Assembly (NCBI RefSeq): GCF_003850345.1
Contig: NZ_CP027707.1
Span: forward strand, 4,154,001-4,218,000
Direction of reading: 5' to 3'
DNA length: 64,000 nucleotides
From: Pseudomonas chlororaphis subsp. piscium
GTDB taxonomy: Bacteria; Pseudomonadota; Gammaproteobacteria; Pseudomonadales; Pseudomonadaceae
In this document: piece after piece, positions 8,806-18,911 of the stretch
Layout of the letters: each line of letters starts with the position of its first letter
Numbering within the stretch: position 1 is the first letter of the stretch
Translations under genes and position numbers: made by a program
The notes under the pieces: generated by a model
The model's database searches: none
Told to the model about the DNA's origin: nothing
What the model saw: only the letters and a program-made list of their open reading frames with translations

Positions 8806-10194
8806 TCAGGCCTGTTTTGCCTCCGCGCAAGGCAGCGCTATATGAAAGGCTGTTTTGCCATTTGACGACGTGCACCATATCTTGCCGTCATGCGCTTCGA
8901 TGATCGATCGGGTGATCGATAAACCCAGCCCGGCGTTGCTTGGGCTTCCTTCTCGTCGCGCCGAATCGACGCGATAAAATCGATCGAACAGCTTTTCAAG
9001 GTGCTCGGGTGCGATGGGCTCGCCAGGGTTCTCCACCACGACCGATATTGAAGTTCCTTTCTGTTGGATATCGACACGAATGCACTTCCCTTCCGGGGTG
9101 TAGCGAAGCGCATTCGAGAGCAGATTGGAGATGGCCCTGTGGAGCATGAGGACGTCGCCTCGGACACTGCCGCGCCCTGAAACCTCAAGGTCGATCCCTC
9201 GCTCATCCGCCAGCAGGCGGTAGTACTCCAGTAGTTTCTCTACGACCTCTACCAGGTCTATCGATTTGTTTTCGTGCGTGATCAGGCCATTGTCGGACTT
9301 CGCCAGGAAAAGCATGTCATCGATCATCCGCCCCATGCGTTTCAAGTCATCAAGATTGGAGTGCAGATTGTCTTCGTAGTCCTCGATATTCCTTTTTCGG
9401 GAAAGCACCACTTCGGTGTGAGTCATCAAATTGCTGACGGGGGTTCGCAGTTCGTGAGCGATGTCCGCGGAGAAGTTCGACAGACGAACGAACGCGTCGT
9501 CCAACCTGGATAACATTGCATTGAACGACAACACCATCTGCTGCAGCTCTTTGGGAACGGGCGCCAGTGGAATACGCTCCTGGAGCGATTTAGCCGACAT
9601 TGAAGCCGCGACCTGGGTGACTTGGCGAATAGGTCGCAGGCCACTGCTCGCGACCATCCAGCCCAGTGCCGCACTGACCAGCGCGCTGATCATCAGCCCC
9701 ATCCAGAACCAGCGTTCAAGCATCTCAAAGAACGACATGTGCTGGGTAACATCGAAGATCACCATTATGGTCAATGGTTTGTCCTGCCCCGTCACCCTGG
9801 CTTGTGCCGTCACTCCACGGTACATCTGCCCTTGATCTCGCCACTCCCAGAGGTTGTTGTTCGAGGCCCTGCGAAATGCCTGCGGCACCTCGACCCAAGC
9901 TGGCTCGGCAAACAGTAGCCTGCCGTCACCGTCGATGATCAGGGCGATCAAATCACGGTGCTCCCCCAGCAGCACCTTCAACTCGGGCTTGATATCGCTG
10001 AATTGATCCAGGCTGTTCAACCCAGTCAGGATTCTTTGGGTCGATTGAAGTTTTTCGTTCAATGCCTGCTGATCCAGCATCTTGAAGTGGTGCCGGCTGA
10101 GGTTGTTAAAACTGAGTCCGGCGACGGTGAGCACAGCCGTTACAGCGAGCATGAACATCAGGCTCATACGGGTAGTCAGGGACATTCGCTTCAC
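8806..10194 (-). CDS. heavy-metal sensor histidine kinase (CopS/CusS/IrlS type)
   Basis: A 462-aa inner-membrane sensor with an N-terminal helix (about residues 9-29), a periplasmic domain of about 130 residues, and a second helix near 167-187. Then come HAMP, a dimerisation domain with the phospho-acceptor His in [10 protein letters not shown] (about residue 249), and an ATPase domain with N, G1 (LFDRFYRVD) and G2 (GLGLSI) boxes. This is the layout of copper and silver sensors. Its start overlaps the stop of the response-regulator gene by four bases, so the pair is one operon. It is transcribed away from the copper-handling genes at 11.1-14.8 kb, which are the probable targets. Confidence 0.88.
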   Translation of the reverse strand: MKRMSLTTRMSLMFMLAVTAVLTVAGLSFNNLSRHHFKMLDQQALNEKLQSTQRILTGLNSLDQFSDIKPELKVLLGEHRDLIALIIDGDGRLLFAEPAWVEVPQAFRRASNNNLWEWRDQGQMYRGVTAQARVTGQDKPLTIMVIFDVTQHMSFFEMLERWFWMGLMISALVSAALGWMVASSGLRPIRQVTQVAASMSAKSLQERIPLAPVPKELQQMVLSFNAMLSRLDDAFVRLSNFSADIAHELRTPVSNLMTHTEVVLSRKRNIEDYEDNLHSNLDDLKRMGRMIDDMLFLAKSDNGLITHENKSIDLVEVVEKLLEYYRLLADERGIDLEVSGRGSVRGDVLMLHRAISNLLSNALRYTPEGKCIRVDIQQKGTSISVVVENPGEPIAPEHLEKLFDRFYRVDSARREGSPSNAGLGLSITRSIIEAHDGKIWCTSSNGKTAFHIALPCAEAKQA

Positions 10195-10883
10195 TCCGAT
10201 TCCGGGTCAGGCACATCGAGCCGGTAACCCATCCCCCTGGAGGTATGGATCAGCTTGACCTCGAAGTCGTCATCGATCTTTGCCCTCAGTCGCCTGATCG
10301 CGACCTCGATAACGTTGGTGTCGCTGTCGAAATTCATGTCCCAGACCTGGGAAGCGATAAGCGACTTGGGCAGCACCTCGCCTCGACGACGGAGCAAAAA
10401 CTCAAGCAACGCAAACTCTTTGGCGGTCAGGTCTATGCGCTTGCCTCCCCGAATCGCCCGGCGCTTGAGCAGGTCTACTTCCATATCGGCCAGTTGCAAA
10501 TACGTTTGCGAGGGAGTGCCGCTACCACGGCGCAACAATGTCCTGACGCGAGCCAGCAGTTCAGAAAATACAAAGGGCTTGATCAGGTAATCGTCCGCTC
10601 CGAGTTCAAGCCCTTTCACTCGATCCTCGACCCGGTCCCGCGCCGAGAGAAAGAGCACCGGAACATCTTTTTTCCCGGAGGCGCGGACCCGCTGAAGGAC
10701 TTCCCAGCCGTCCAGACCGGGCATCATGACGTCGAGAATCAGCAGGTCATAGGCTTCGCTCAACGCGTACTGAAGCGCCTCGGTGCCATTGGTAAAACGA
10801 TCGACATTGAACCCCGCCTCGATGAGTCCTTGCTGCAAATAGATACCTAGCTTGGGTTCGTCTTCCGCAACGAGAAGTCTCAT
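10191..10883 (-). CDS. OmpR/PhoB-type response regulator (CopR/CusR-like)
   Basis: A 230-aa DNA-binding regulator. The start at 10883 gives the typical [13 protein letters not shown] opening; an upstream start at 10940 would add 19 residues not expected for the family. The receiver domain covers residues 1-115 with the phosphorylated Asp in [14 protein letters not shown]. The winged-helix domain covers about 125-225, ending [15 protein letters not shown]. With the adjacent kinase it would activate copper-efflux genes by binding the 208-bp divergent intergenic region at 10884-11091. Confidence 0.9.
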   Translation of the reverse strand: MRLLVAEDEPKLGIYLQQGLIEAGFNVDRFTNGTEALQYALSEAYDLLILDVMMPGLDGWEVLQRVRASGKKDVPVLFLSARDRVEDRVKGLELGADDYLIKPFVFSELLARVRTLLRRGSGTPSQTYLQLADMEVDLLKRRAIRGGKRIDLTAKEFALLEFLLRRRGEVLPKSLIASQVWDMNFDSDTNVIEVAIRRLRAKIDDDFEVKLIHTSRGMGYRLDVPDPESE

Positions 10884-10947
10884 GAGGGTGGCTCTCAAAT
10901 AAATTGTGAGGCCGAGTCTGCAACGAAACACTTCCACCAACCAGCAA

Positions 10948-10985
10948 CTGACATAAAAGTAACGCTGGCTTCAGGTTGGTGTCAG
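10948..10985. promoter_or_regulatory. inverted repeat in divergent copper promoter region
   Basis: CTGACA (10948-10953) and TGTCAG (10980-10985) form inverted arms 26 bases apart, between the divergent regulator gene and the PtrA-like gene. Heavy-metal response regulators often bind TGACA/TGTCA-type boxes, so this may be an operator. The wide spacer makes the call weak. Confidence 0.3.
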
Positions 10986-11091
10986 CGGGGGCTGTCTAGT
11001 GTTCAGACACGAGCACTTCCCAGTGCTCGACCGACTCTTCAGCAGAAGACCTGAGGGGAGCCGGAAACCCATTCCATAAGGAGCCGCCCCC

Positions 11092-11448
11092 ATGAATCGC
11101 CTGAAAATCCTGGTCCTTGTGAGCTCGATACTGGTTTCGGCCTCCGCGCTGGCTGAAGGTGGCGGAGACCGGGTCTTCGAGCGCATGGAACGCCTGCGCG
11201 ACAAGGCCACAGCCGTATTGATCCAGGCTGAAAAAGCGCCCGACAAGAAGCAGCGCCATGTACATATGGCCGAACATATGAAAATGCTCGGTGAAATCAT
11301 GAGCCAGCTCCATCAGGATCATCCAAGCCCGTCGATGTCACCTGAAGAGCACCTCGCCTGGATGGAAAAGCACGACAAAATCGTCGATGACGTTTTGAGC
11401 CAAATGCAACGGGAGCACAAACTGATGCTGTCCGAAGACCATCAGTGA
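11092..11448 (+). CDS. small secreted PtrA-like protein
   Basis: A 118-aa protein with a signal peptide ending ALA near residue 21, followed by the motif EGGGDRVFERM. This N-terminal signature occurs in the Pseudomonas PtrA-type co-regulatory proteins, which are copper-induced; it recurs in two DUF2790 proteins further along this window. The remainder is helical, with several His and Met residues (HMAEHMKMLGE, MEKHDK, HKLMLSEDHQ) that could bind copper in the periplasm. It has no Cys. It lies directly downstream of the divergent copper promoter region and is probably its first induced gene. Metal binding is inference. Confidence 0.65.
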   Translation: MNRLKILVLVSSILVSASALAEGGGDRVFERMERLRDKATAVLIQAEKAPDKKQRHVHMAEHMKMLGEIMSQLHQDHPSPSMSPEEHLAWMEKHDKIVDDVLSQMQREHKLMLSEDHQ

Positions 11449-11589
11449 CCCACAGGTTTGCAGCGAACTTCTTGACGCGTTTCGCGGAGCACGGCGTCAT
11501 CTGGCCGCCGTGTTTTCCTGGCTCCGTCAACGAGCAGTTTCGCGTCTTCAGCATGGCTCAGTGTTCCCCTCTTAACTCTCGAGGCCACC

Positions 11590-12111
11590 ATGAAAGCTAA
11601 GCTCGTTACCCCAGGCATCGCAGCGGTCACCCTGCTCTTCGGCGCTACGACCATGGGCAGCGCAGGGCATGGCAAAGCGGACATCGGCCAGCCTGGAGTC
11701 GCCTCTGAAGTGACCCGCACGGTGGACGTGGAGATGGGCGATATCTTCTTCAAGCCCAAAAGCATCGACGTAAAGCCTGGTGAAACCCTTCGATTCATTC
11801 TTCGCAATGAGGGTTCGCTGGTGCACGAATTTAATATCGACCAAGCCGCAGCCCATGCGGCACACCAGGCTGCCTATGCAGCACGCCAGAAAGAAAAGGC
11901 GAGCCTGTTCCAGAGCGGGGCGCGGGCTCCCACCAGTGCCGGGAAGATGACTAACGACATGGGCCACAGCGCCCCGAACAGCGTGCTGATCGAGCCAGGC
12001 GCGACCAAGGAGCTGATCTGGACCTTCAACACCAGCACCGGGCTTCAATTTGCCTGCAACAGGCCAGGTCATTACCAGTTTGGAATGGTGGGGCAATTCG
12101 ACCTGAAGTAA
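11590..12111 (+). CDS. periplasmic cupredoxin (plastocyanin/azurin fold)
   Basis: A 173-aa protein with an N-terminal signal peptide (about residues 1-24). Type 1 copper ligands are visible: His in LVHEF near residue 79, and Cys, His and Met in the C-terminal FACNRPGHYQFGM loop at about 155-167. A long insertion (about 84-128, rich in Ala, His and Gln) separates the first ligand from the rest and is unusual compared with azurin. CopI-like proteins of this kind help copper tolerance in the periplasm. It is on the same strand as the P-type ATPase and within the same block, which supports a role in copper handling. Confidence 0.82.
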   Translation: MKAKLVTPGIAAVTLLFGATTMGSAGHGKADIGQPGVASEVTRTVDVEMGDIFFKPKSIDVKPGETLRFILRNEGSLVHEFNIDQAAAHAAHQAAYAARQKEKASLFQSGARAPTSAGKMTNDMGHSAPNSVLIEPGATKELIWTFNTSTGLQFACNRPGHYQFGMVGQFDLK

Positions 12112-12206
12112 GCCTGAGCCGCCGGCCAAAACCGCATCGACGCCAGGGTTGGCCGGGCTCCGCCTGCGAGATCAAGACAACTCAATCACACACCGGGGTT
12201 CAGATC

Positions 12207-12458
12207 TTGAATAACCATCAGCATCCGGTTCGAAGCACCACCTCGCCCTTCTGGAAGCGCAAGACAGGCGTTGTACTGATCATGCTCATTGCGATCGCTG
12301 CTTTCTATGGGGTGCGGGAGCATTTCAGCCACCTTTATCCGTATTGGCCCTATCTCATTCTGTTGATCTGTCCATTGATGCACTTTTTTGCCCATGGGCA
12401 TGGCGGACATAGCCATGGCGATCAGGCGAAAACCAACAAGGACACAAACGGGAAATAG
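12207..12458 (+). CDS. DUF2933 small membrane protein
   Basis: An 83-aa protein with two short hydrophobic segments (about residues 23-36 and 44-59) and a His/Gly-rich tail ([14 protein letters not shown]). This is the usual form of DUF2933 proteins, which commonly accompany copper and silver ATPases and whose exact role is unknown. The His-rich tail could hold metal. It ends two bases before the ATPase start, so the two are very probably translated from one message. Confidence 0.72.
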   Translation: MNNHQHPVRSTTSPFWKRKTGVVLIMLIAIAAFYGVREHFSHLYPYWPYLILLICPLMHFFAHGHGGHSHGDQAKTNKDTNGK

Positions 12459-12460
12459 TC

Positions 12461-14815
12461 ATGCCCACTACACCGAGCCAGCACCACCACCGTCACGCCC
12501 ATGCTGCCCCGCCCCATGACGATCATCCTCGTGACCCGGTGTGCGGCATGACGGTCACGCCTCCCAGCCGATTCGGCGAGTCTTATCAGGGACAGACGTA
12601 TCAATTTTGCAGCCGGAAATGCCAAGAGAAGTTTCGCGCAGATCCTGAACGTTATGGCGGCAATCACGTCACGGCCACTGAGCCTGCGGTACCAGCAGGC
12701 GCTGAGTTCACCTGCCCCATGCACCCGGAAATACGCCAGCCCGGGCCCGGCAACTGCCCTAAATGCGGCATGACATTGGAACCGGTCATGCCGGCGCTCG
12801 ATGAAGATGAAAACCCCGAACTCCGGGATTTCACCCGCCGCTTCTGGTGGACGCTGCCATTGACCCTGATAGTGACCGTGCTTGCCATGGCGGGACACTC
12901 GCTGGAGATCTTCCACTCTCACCCGATCAGCAGCTCGATCCAGAACTGGATCGAGCTGGTCCTGGCGACACCGGTGACCCTATGGGCAGGCTGGCCCTTT
13001 TTTGTGAGGGGCGTGGCATCCGTCAGGGATCGCAGTCCAAACATGTGGACCCTGATTGGCCTGGGTACCGCCGCGGCCTATCTTTACAGCGTCGCGGCAA
13101 CGCTGTTTCCCCAAGGCTTTCCCGCCATCTTCATGCAAGACGGACGCATCGGCGTCTACTTCGAAGCCGCCGCGGTCATCATCTCGCTCACCTTGCTTGG
13201 GCAGATGCTTGAACTCAAGGCCCGATCGCAAACCTCCGCCGCCATCAAGTCCCTGCTCGGCCTGTCTCCCAAGACCGCACGCAGGATCAACGCCGATGGC
13301 CAGGAGGAAGACATTCCTCTGTCCCATGTGCACCCAGGAGACCACCTGCGGGTCAGGCCCGGTGAGAAGGTGCCGGTCGATGGCTCGGTACTGGAGGGTG
13401 AAAGTGCGGTGGATGAGTCCATGCTCACGGGCGAGCCGGTGCCGGTCATGAAAAGAGCGGGAGACCGCTTGATCGGCGCCACGCTCAATACCCATGGCAG
13501 CCTGGTAATGGAGGCGCAGAAGGTCGGTGCCGAGACCATGCTGTCACAGATCGTACAGATGGTCGCCCGGGCCCAGCGCTCCAAAGCCCCCATGCAACGA
13601 ATGGCCGATTCGATTGCCGGCTACTTCGTGATGGCCGTCATTGCGATTGCCGTGCTGACATTCCTAGGCTGGGGACTCTTCGGCCCGGAGCCCGGTTGGG
13701 TCTTTGGCCTTATCAACGCGGTCGCCGTGTTGATCATCGCTTGCCCCTGCGCGCTGGGTCTCGCAACGCCCATGTCGATCATGGCTTCGACGGGTAAAGC
13801 CGCCAGCATGGGGGTGTTGTTCAGAGATGCCAGCGCCATTGAAAACCTGTGCAAGATCGACACCCTGATTGTCGATAAGACAGGGACTCTGACAGAGGGG
13901 CGGCCGGTGTTCCACAGCGTGGAGGCCACGGCCGATTTCAGCCCCCAGGCTGTTCTGCAACTGGCCGCGAGCCTTGACCAGGGCAGCGAACATCCCCTGG
14001 CTCATGCCATAGTCAATCACGCCCGCGCCGAGAACATTGCGCTCACCAAGCCTGAATCCTTCGAGTCCGGCTCAGGTATCGGGGTCAGTGGCCTGGTAGA
14101 TGGCAAGAAGCTCCAGCTGGGCAACACCGCGTTGATGGAGGCCGCAGGGGTGAGCACCAAGCCCCTGCAAGAGCGCGCGGAGCTGTTGCGCCTTGAAGGC
14201 ATCAGCATCATCTACCTCGCAGTTGACGGGGTATTGGCAGGGCTGCTGGCGGTGTCGGATCCCGTCAAGCCGACCTCCAAAGAAGCCGTCACCAGGCTCA
14301 GGGCCGATGACATCAACATCATCATGGCGACTGGAGATGGCCTCACCACCGCTCGGGCTGTCGCCAGGGAAATGGGGATTGCAGAGGTTCACGGTGAGGT
14401 GAAACCTCAAGACAAGGAACGTCTGGTCGCGGACCTTCAGCAATACGGCCGGAAGGTCGCCATGGCGGGTGATGGCATCAACGACGCGCCGGCCCTGGCG
14501 CGAGCGGATGTGGGCATCGCCATGGGCACAGGGACTGACGTTGCCATGAACAGCGCACAACTCACGCTGGTCAAAGGCGACCTGATGGGGATTCTACGAG
14601 CACGGGCGCTTTCGGTTGCCACAGTAAAAAACATGCGGCAAAACCTGGGTTTCGCCTTTCTCTATAACTCGCTGGGCATCCCCCTGGCTGCAGGCCTGCT
14701 CTACCCACTGACGGGACACCTCCTGTCGCCGATGATCGCTGCGCTCGCCATGAGCGTCAGCTCCGCGTCTGTGGTTTTCAACGCATTGAGGCTGAGGAAC
14801 AGCCGAATCGACTGA
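12461..14815 (+). CDS. copper/silver-exporting P1B-type ATPase with YHS and CPMHP metal-binding domains
   Basis: A 784-aa inner-membrane pump. A His-rich N terminus is followed by a YHS domain (DPVCGM, residues about 26-62) and a second Cys-rich metal motif (FTCPMHPE to CPKCGM, about 84-108) in place of the usual heavy-metal-associated fold. Catalytic features are complete: TGEP (about 326), the transmembrane CPC in IACPCALG (about 427-430), DKTGTLTEG with the phosphorylated Asp near 472, SEHPLAHA (about 508) and [10 protein letters not shown] (about 668). This is the SilP/CopA-like class that expels Cu(I) or Ag(I). A hairpin follows 16 bases after the stop. Confidence 0.93.
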   Translation: MPTTPSQHHHRHAHAAPPHDDHPRDPVCGMTVTPPSRFGESYQGQTYQFCSRKCQEKFRADPERYGGNHVTATEPAVPAGAEFTCPMHPEIRQPGPGNCPKCGMTLEPVMPALDEDENPELRDFTRRFWWTLPLTLIVTVLAMAGHSLEIFHSHPISSSIQNWIELVLATPVTLWAGWPFFVRGVASVRDRSPNMWTLIGLGTAAAYLYSVAATLFPQGFPAIFMQDGRIGVYFEAAAVIISLTLLGQMLELKARSQTSAAIKSLLGLSPKTARRINADGQEEDIPLSHVHPGDHLRVRPGEKVPVDGSVLEGESAVDESMLTGEPVPVMKRAGDRLIGATLNTHGSLVMEAQKVGAETMLSQIVQMVARAQRSKAPMQRMADSIAGYFVMAVIAIAVLTFLGWGLFGPEPGWVFGLINAVAVLIIACPCALGLATPMSIMASTGKAASMGVLFRDASAIENLCKIDTLIVDKTGTLTEGRPVFHSVEATADFSPQAVLQLAASLDQGSEHPLAHAIVNHARAENIALTKPESFESGSGIGVSGLVDGKKLQLGNTALMEAAGVSTKPLQERAELLRLEGISIIYLAVDGVLAGLLAVSDPVKPTSKEAVTRLRADDINIIMATGDGLTTARAVAREMGIAEVHGEVKPQDKERLVADLQQYGRKVAMAGDGINDAPALARADVGIAMGTGTDVAMNSAQLTLVKGDLMGILRARALSVATVKNMRQNLGFAFLYNSLGIPLAAGLLYPLTGHLLSPMIAALAMSVSSASVVFNALRLRNSRID

Positions 14816-14831
14816 GCGTCACGGACAGGTC

Positions 14832-14853
14832 GGAGCCCCTGTGCAGGGGCTCC
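14832..14853 (+). terminator. hairpin after the copper ATPase gene
   Basis: GGAGCCCCT (14832-14840) and AGGGGCTCC (14845-14853) form a perfect 9-bp stem with a 4-base loop just after the ATPase stop. There is no long T run, so it may be a weak or assisted terminator. Confidence 0.6.
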
Positions 14854-14924
14854 CCTTGGTTCACCCTCGGCGAGCACCGAAGCAGCCGCGTCGGCCCAAT
14901 CACCGCCAGCAAGCCCATGGGCGA

Positions 14925-15338
14925 CTAATCACCTCGCAGCGCCCTGAGCAAACCTTTGAATGCTCCATTCAACCTGGTAAAAGCGGCCTCGAAACCCATT
15001 TTATTTTCTGTGTACTTTGCGATCTCGACCTGCTGATCGACAGTGTTTTGATCAAGGGCAGGTTGATTCGGTGTGCGGTAAAGCAAGGCACCTGCGTAAC
15101 TGTCACTGGCTGATTCTTTTCCGGCAATGTGCTTTGCATGTGTTGTTTTGAAAGCGAAGGGAACAGCAAGACTTTCTTTTGTCTGGCTGGCAAGCACGGC
15201 AGAAAAATCCAGGTCCCGGGCCTTGAAGTTCGGCGTATCGGCGTTTGCGATATTGTTACTCAGTAACTCAGCTCTTTGGCTACGGTAAATCAATGCTCTT
15301 TCTGCGGAGCCAAGCGCTTTCTCGAAGTTAATACTCAC
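14925..15338 (-). CDS. flgB: FlgB-like flagellar basal-body rod protein, orphan copy
   Basis: About 137 residues, complete and close to the usual FlgB length of about 135. The hallmark N-terminal segment NNIANADTPNFKARD (about residues 28-43) and the C-terminal helix ending FKGLLRALRGD are intact. FlgB forms the proximal rod of the flagellum. No other flagellar gene is present here, whereas flgB normally heads the flgBCDE operon, so this is probably a second, dispersed copy. GTG at 15338 is favoured because AAGG lies about 8 bases upstream; a TTG at 15344 is also possible. Confidence 0.8.
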   Translation of the reverse strand: MSINFEKALGSAERALIYRSQRAELLSNNIANADTPNFKARDLDFSAVLASQTKESLAVPFAFKTTHAKHIAGKESASDSYAGALLYRTPNQPALDQNTVDQQVEIAKYTENKMGFEAAFTRLNGAFKGLLRALRGD

Positions 15339-15501
15339 ACTCAATCACCTTCAGTAGCACGGCTATTTCCCGTCTGAAACTCATGTTCGGCAAATAGCGG
15401 CATGGGATATTGGGAGGTCACGGCTTTACGGGTTGAATGGTTGATCAAACGGGGTTAGCGCGTATCCGCTTCATGCCTTGGGCAGCTCAGATAAGCGATG
15501 G

Positions 15502-16164
15502 TCATGGGGATTTGCGCAGGACATAAACACGCCACATCTGCAGCAACGGCACATGGTCGATATGTTGTTGGACCGAAAAGCCGGCTTGGGCGAACTCGGC
15601 CTCTATCTCTTTGACCGGCATGACAAATCGATTCTGATAGGCCCGTCTGGATCGAGTCGCTTCGGTCCGTTTTCGCCGCAGGGCCTTCAAGTTGCCATCG
15701 ACCCAGAGCGAAATAATCACACTGTCACGAGTGACCCGATGGAACTCCTTGAGCAAGGCCAAACGATTCGTTCGATCACCAATGTGGTGCAACAATCGCA
15801 TCGAGAAAATGCTGTCCACCGCGTTGTCAGGAAGATCGATGGCAAAGGCCGAGGTGTACAGCAGGCGCACACGTTTGATGACATCCAGGGGTTGGGCATT
15901 CCAAGCCACCGTCAACATATCGGCAGAGCTATCCGCCGCGATGATTTTACGCCCCGCCTGTTCCGCCAGTAGCGGCCAGAACCGCCCCGCCCCACAAGGC
16001 AGGTCAAGCACACTGTCGGGCTCATCGGCCAATAAAAGAGCCTTGCGAGCAACCTGCATGTCACGCCAGTTGGAGACTCTTCGAACGAATCCTGCCTGAT
16101 GTTTGCGCAAGTAGCGCTCAGCCTGTTCACGGTCATACTTGCAAGAGAATTCAAGGTCAGCCAT
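15502..16164 (-). CDS. class I SAM-dependent methyltransferase
   Basis: A 220-aa cytosolic protein. Motif I is VLDLPCGAGRF at about residues 51-61, which binds S-adenosylmethionine; acidic residues near IIAADSS (about 74) and IFSMRLLHHIGD (about 118) follow in the usual order. The substrate is not evident. The protein has the length of the Methyltransf_11/25 class. It stands alone, with no obvious operon partner: the next gene upstream on the same strand is 96 bp away. Confidence 0.8.
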   Translation of the reverse strand: MADLEFSCKYDREQAERYLRKHQAGFVRRVSNWRDMQVARKALLLADEPDSVLDLPCGAGRFWPLLAEQAGRKIIAADSSADMLTVAWNAQPLDVIKRVRLLYTSAFAIDLPDNAVDSIFSMRLLHHIGDRTNRLALLKEFHRVTRDSVIISLWVDGNLKALRRKRTEATRSRRAYQNRFVMPVKEIEAEFAQAGFSVQQHIDHVPLLQMWRVYVLRKSP

Positions 16165-16260
16165 AGGGCACCTATCTCATTATAATTCTATGTATTTTCC
16201 AGGCAGCGCTAACACGGCATTGAAGTTCAAGCGCGAACGCAACAGCTGCAAAACAGACAC

Positions 16261-16542
16261 TTACAGATTCACAACCCGCACATTGATCGGGTTGATTTCT
16301 ATGTATTTCCAGAGATTTGCCTTATTGAAAGGGTCGTTCAAAGAGAACGCCCTTACTTGCTCAAGGCTTTGCGCACGCATCACAAAAAAACTCCCCACCA
16401 GGGTGACGCCATCTGCGGCAAACAACTGGCTGGACATCAGCGTACATACCGAGGCGTCCCAGTAAGCTCGATGTTCAGTAAAACACGGTTCTGCGAAGGC
16501 GTTGGGAAGGTGTTCAGCAAAACAATGAACCGCATACAACAT
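16261..16542 (-). CDS. YciI-family protein
   Basis: A 93-aa single-domain protein of the YCII dimeric alpha/beta-barrel fold. It has the family's conserved R/H near the N terminus (EHRAYWDASV), a central GSFFVMRAQSLEQVRAF segment and the DPF turn. Members are small-molecule-binding or dehydrochlorinase-like enzymes, mostly uncharacterised. GGAGGGG lies a few bases upstream of the ATG, a strong ribosome-binding site. It precedes the methyltransferase gene on the same strand and may share its transcript. Confidence 0.75.
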   Translation of the reverse strand: MLYAVHCFAEHLPNAFAEPCFTEHRAYWDASVCTLMSSQLFAADGVTLVGSFFVMRAQSLEQVRAFSLNDPFNKANLWKYIEINPINVRVVNL

Positions 16543-16674
16543 GAGCCCCTCCCGATAAGCGCCCAGGTATAACCTATGAAGTTGCTTTGATATCAGCTGA
16601 AGCGCAGCACTTCATGAGTGCGTACTGCAAGACCAGCCTGAGACCGCTCGAATCATCTGACTAACGCCTTCGAA

Positions 16675-17007
16675 CTAGCCTCCGTCCTGGCAGTAAGTCC
16701 CCCAAACCTTGTATTCCAAGGTGTTGAGCTTGCCAGCCGAGTCTTCATAGGTCATGCGCGCAGGCGCGACACTGCAGGTTTTGTTGGCTTGAGTGATACT
16801 CACCACCTTCTGAATATCCAGGTTCATTCCATATTTGTAATGAACGATTTCAGGATTGGCCTTGCCATTCTTCAAGGCGTATTGCTCCATCGCCCGTTGG
16901 TTCTCTTGCATCATCCGGCCATAAACGCGGTCACTGCCTCCTTCGGCCATGACCAAAGAAGACAGGGTCAAGATAGAAACGGCGAAAGATACTTTTAATA
17001 CTTTCAT
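16675..17007 (-). CDS. DUF2790 secreted protein with PtrA-type N terminus
   Basis: A 110-aa protein with a signal peptide (cleavage near residue 21, VMA/EGG), then EGGSDRVYGRMMQ. The DUF2790 part runs from about residue 50 to the end: YKYGMNLDIQKVVSIT, a Cys in the middle (KTCSVAPARMTYEDS) and a Cys near the C terminus, which probably pair in the periplasm. Function is unknown; DUF2790 proteins are common in Pseudomonas. GGAGAA lies just before the start. A paralogue of very similar layout is encoded at 19844-20176. Confidence 0.78.
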   Translation of the reverse strand: MKVLKVSFAVSILTLSSLVMAEGGSDRVYGRMMQENQRAMEQYALKNGKANPEIVHYKYGMNLDIQKVVSITQANKTCSVAPARMTYEDSAGKLNTLEYKVWGTYCQDGG

Positions 17008-17205
17008 GGTTTTCTCCTGGCACTTGCAGAATCTTGGCTAGAGAGTAACCAGCGATGCCTTTCAGAAAGCTGCCGCGAATATTACTTATAGGTAAGGCCA
17101 CGCCTATGCATCCTGAATGCAGATCCTGGATGTCTGGTTTTGGGCGGGCTGCATTGCATGTATCAGACAAGCGTCAGGACGACGCTCGAATCTTTTGCCG
17201 ATTCG

Positions 17206-17243
17206 GGCAACGCCCTCGCGAGAAATCCCGCGAAGGCGTTGCC
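17206..17243 (-). terminator. strong hairpin downstream of the OprO/P porin
   Basis: GGCAACGCC (17206-17214) pairs with GGCGTTGCC (17235-17243), and inner arms TCGCG/CGCGA extend the stem with one mismatch around an 8-base loop. It lies about 28 bases after the porin stop, so it probably ends that transcript. No T run is visible on the minus strand. Confidence 0.55.
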
Positions 17244-17270
17244 TTTCAGCAAAGGTGACAGGCCAGGGCT

Positions 17271-18593
17271 CTAGAACTGGTATTGCGCACGCATGACCAT
17301 ACCGCTGCCGGTGTCATCACCCACGGCATTGCTGATGTTGTCGGTACGTGCCTTGACGTAGTTGGCGCTGAGTTTCAACGCCTCGTTGGCGTACCAGTTG
17401 ACCCCTAGGGTATGGGCCTTGCCCTCGGTATCGCCGACCTGGCGGGTGGCGGTGCTGACGACCACATTGTCATCCTCGACCTTGATCGAGTCGTAGCGGT
17501 AGAACAGCTCCCAGGCGCCCCACTGTTTGTTCTGCGGCTTGATCGTATCGAACCGGGCACCGTCCAGCCTGTAGATCCGCGGCTCCCCGGTCAGGGTATA
17601 GGCCAGTTGCGCGTAATAACCCGAGGCCTTGATGTCGCTTTGCGCCGCGTCGGCCTTGAGCGTCCGGCGCAGATATTCGCCCTGGACGGAAAAAGCGTCC
17701 ATGGCCCAGGCGCCCTCGACGCCCCAGACCGAGTCGTCCGCCCACAAACCCTGCTGCGCCGTAGTGCCACCAAATACCGCGCGATTGCCATTGCTACCGG
17801 CGTTGTTGCCGCCGTTGGTCTCCACCCCGCGCATGCCCATGCGCGAACGGATACGGGTATCGACGGCGCTGTCCTTGAGGTCGCGATAAGCGAACTGGGC
17901 ACCGAGGTGCAGCACATTGCCGGACTCATGCAGCGGCGCGAACACGCCCCGCAGATTGTAACGCTTGACGCTGTCGCCATCGGTGTCGTTGTTGTTCTCG
18001 CTGTACACACTGCCGGACAGATAGGCCATGCCCCCCACCACAGCGTTAGCCTGTAGCCCCATGCCGTTGTTGTCGTTGACCCACTCCGCCAGGTCATAGG
18101 ACAAATTGCGTTCCATGGCAGTGACCCACTTGGAACTGTTGGCCCTTTCCATGCCGAAGTCGGTGTAGAAGCGCCCCACTTTCAGGTTCAGCGGATTGAA
18201 GCCGGTATAAGTCAGGTTGCCCTCATCGAAGTAACCCGTGCTGTCGTTGCCCACGTTACGGGAAAAATCGTAGTTGACCTGATACTTCCAGTCCCGGTAG
18301 AGCGTGCCGCCCCACTCCAGGTAGGCTCGACGAAAGTACGCGGCATCGGCGGTGTTACCGTTCTTGGTGTAGTAACCGTCAAAGGTCCCGTAGTCCATCT
18401 GTACCCGACCGCCTAACTTGAAACTGAACTCCTTGTCAGTGGTTGCCAGCTCCAGACCGCCCTTGGTCTTCAGTACAATGTCGGCCCCATCAGTGGTCAC
18501 GGTGCCGGCCTGGACCGTCGCTGACAGCGATGCGCCGATCAGACTCCAGGCAATACTGTTCCCCAACCCCATATAGAGCTTTTTAATAAACAT
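17271..18593 (-). CDS. OprO/OprP-family phosphate or polyphosphate-selective porin
   Basis: A 440-aa outer-membrane beta-barrel with a signal peptide (about residues 1-29, VQA/GTV). The opening [20 protein letters not shown], the repeated beta-strand pattern and the C-terminal Phe (RAQYQF) are typical of the OprO/P family, which forms anion-selective trimers in P. aeruginosa. The ion preference cannot be read from sequence. The promoter region is the 318-bp gap upstream; there is no Pho-specific gene beside it. Confidence 0.87.
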   Translation of the reverse strand: MFIKKLYMGLGNSIAWSLIGASLSATVQAGTVTTDGADIVLKTKGGLELATTDKEFSFKLGGRVQMDYGTFDGYYTKNGNTADAAYFRRAYLEWGGTLYRDWKYQVNYDFSRNVGNDSTGYFDEGNLTYTGFNPLNLKVGRFYTDFGMERANSSKWVTAMERNLSYDLAEWVNDNNGMGLQANAVVGGMAYLSGSVYSENNNDTDGDSVKRYNLRGVFAPLHESGNVLHLGAQFAYRDLKDSAVDTRIRSRMGMRGVETNGGNNAGSNGNRAVFGGTTAQQGLWADDSVWGVEGAWAMDAFSVQGEYLRRTLKADAAQSDIKASGYYAQLAYTLTGEPRIYRLDGARFDTIKPQNKQWGAWELFYRYDSIKVEDDNVVVSTATRQVGDTEGKAHTLGVNWYANEALKLSANYVKARTDNISNAVGDDTGSGMVMRAQYQF

Positions 18594-18911
18594 TCGAGAC
18601 TCCCGATTTGGCTTTTAGTGTGGCGGCAACCTGTAACAAACAAATTCAATAACTGAATCAGGTTGACCCTGGGCGATCCTGGGAATCTCACATGACACTT
18701 TTTGTTTATTAAAAAGATATTTCAATGACAACTAAGCAGACGCAATATTGTTCTTCCTCGCCCCCTTGGAAACACCTGCATCTCACAAAAAAAACGCCTT
18801 GCCGTTACCCGGCACCGATATGTCAGAAACATTGCACTTTTAAAAAAGTTCGAACAGGCACTGAAAGCGCCCCCCTGGCATCGTCGCCGAAAAATGCTCT
18901 CCCAGGTCGAC
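18594..18911. other. intergenic region, no gene seen
   Basis: A stretch of 318 bases between the OprO/P porin start and the LysR stop. It must hold the porin promoter. It contains A/T-rich tracts near 18695-18725 and 18786-18795. I see no RNA gene, repeat or coding signal. Confidence 0.5.

Noticed and set aside
17412-18056. 214-aa plus-strand frame opposite the OprO/P porin
   Set aside because: Mirror of the porin coding strand; composition is Asp/Val/Gly-rich as expected for antisense of this gene.
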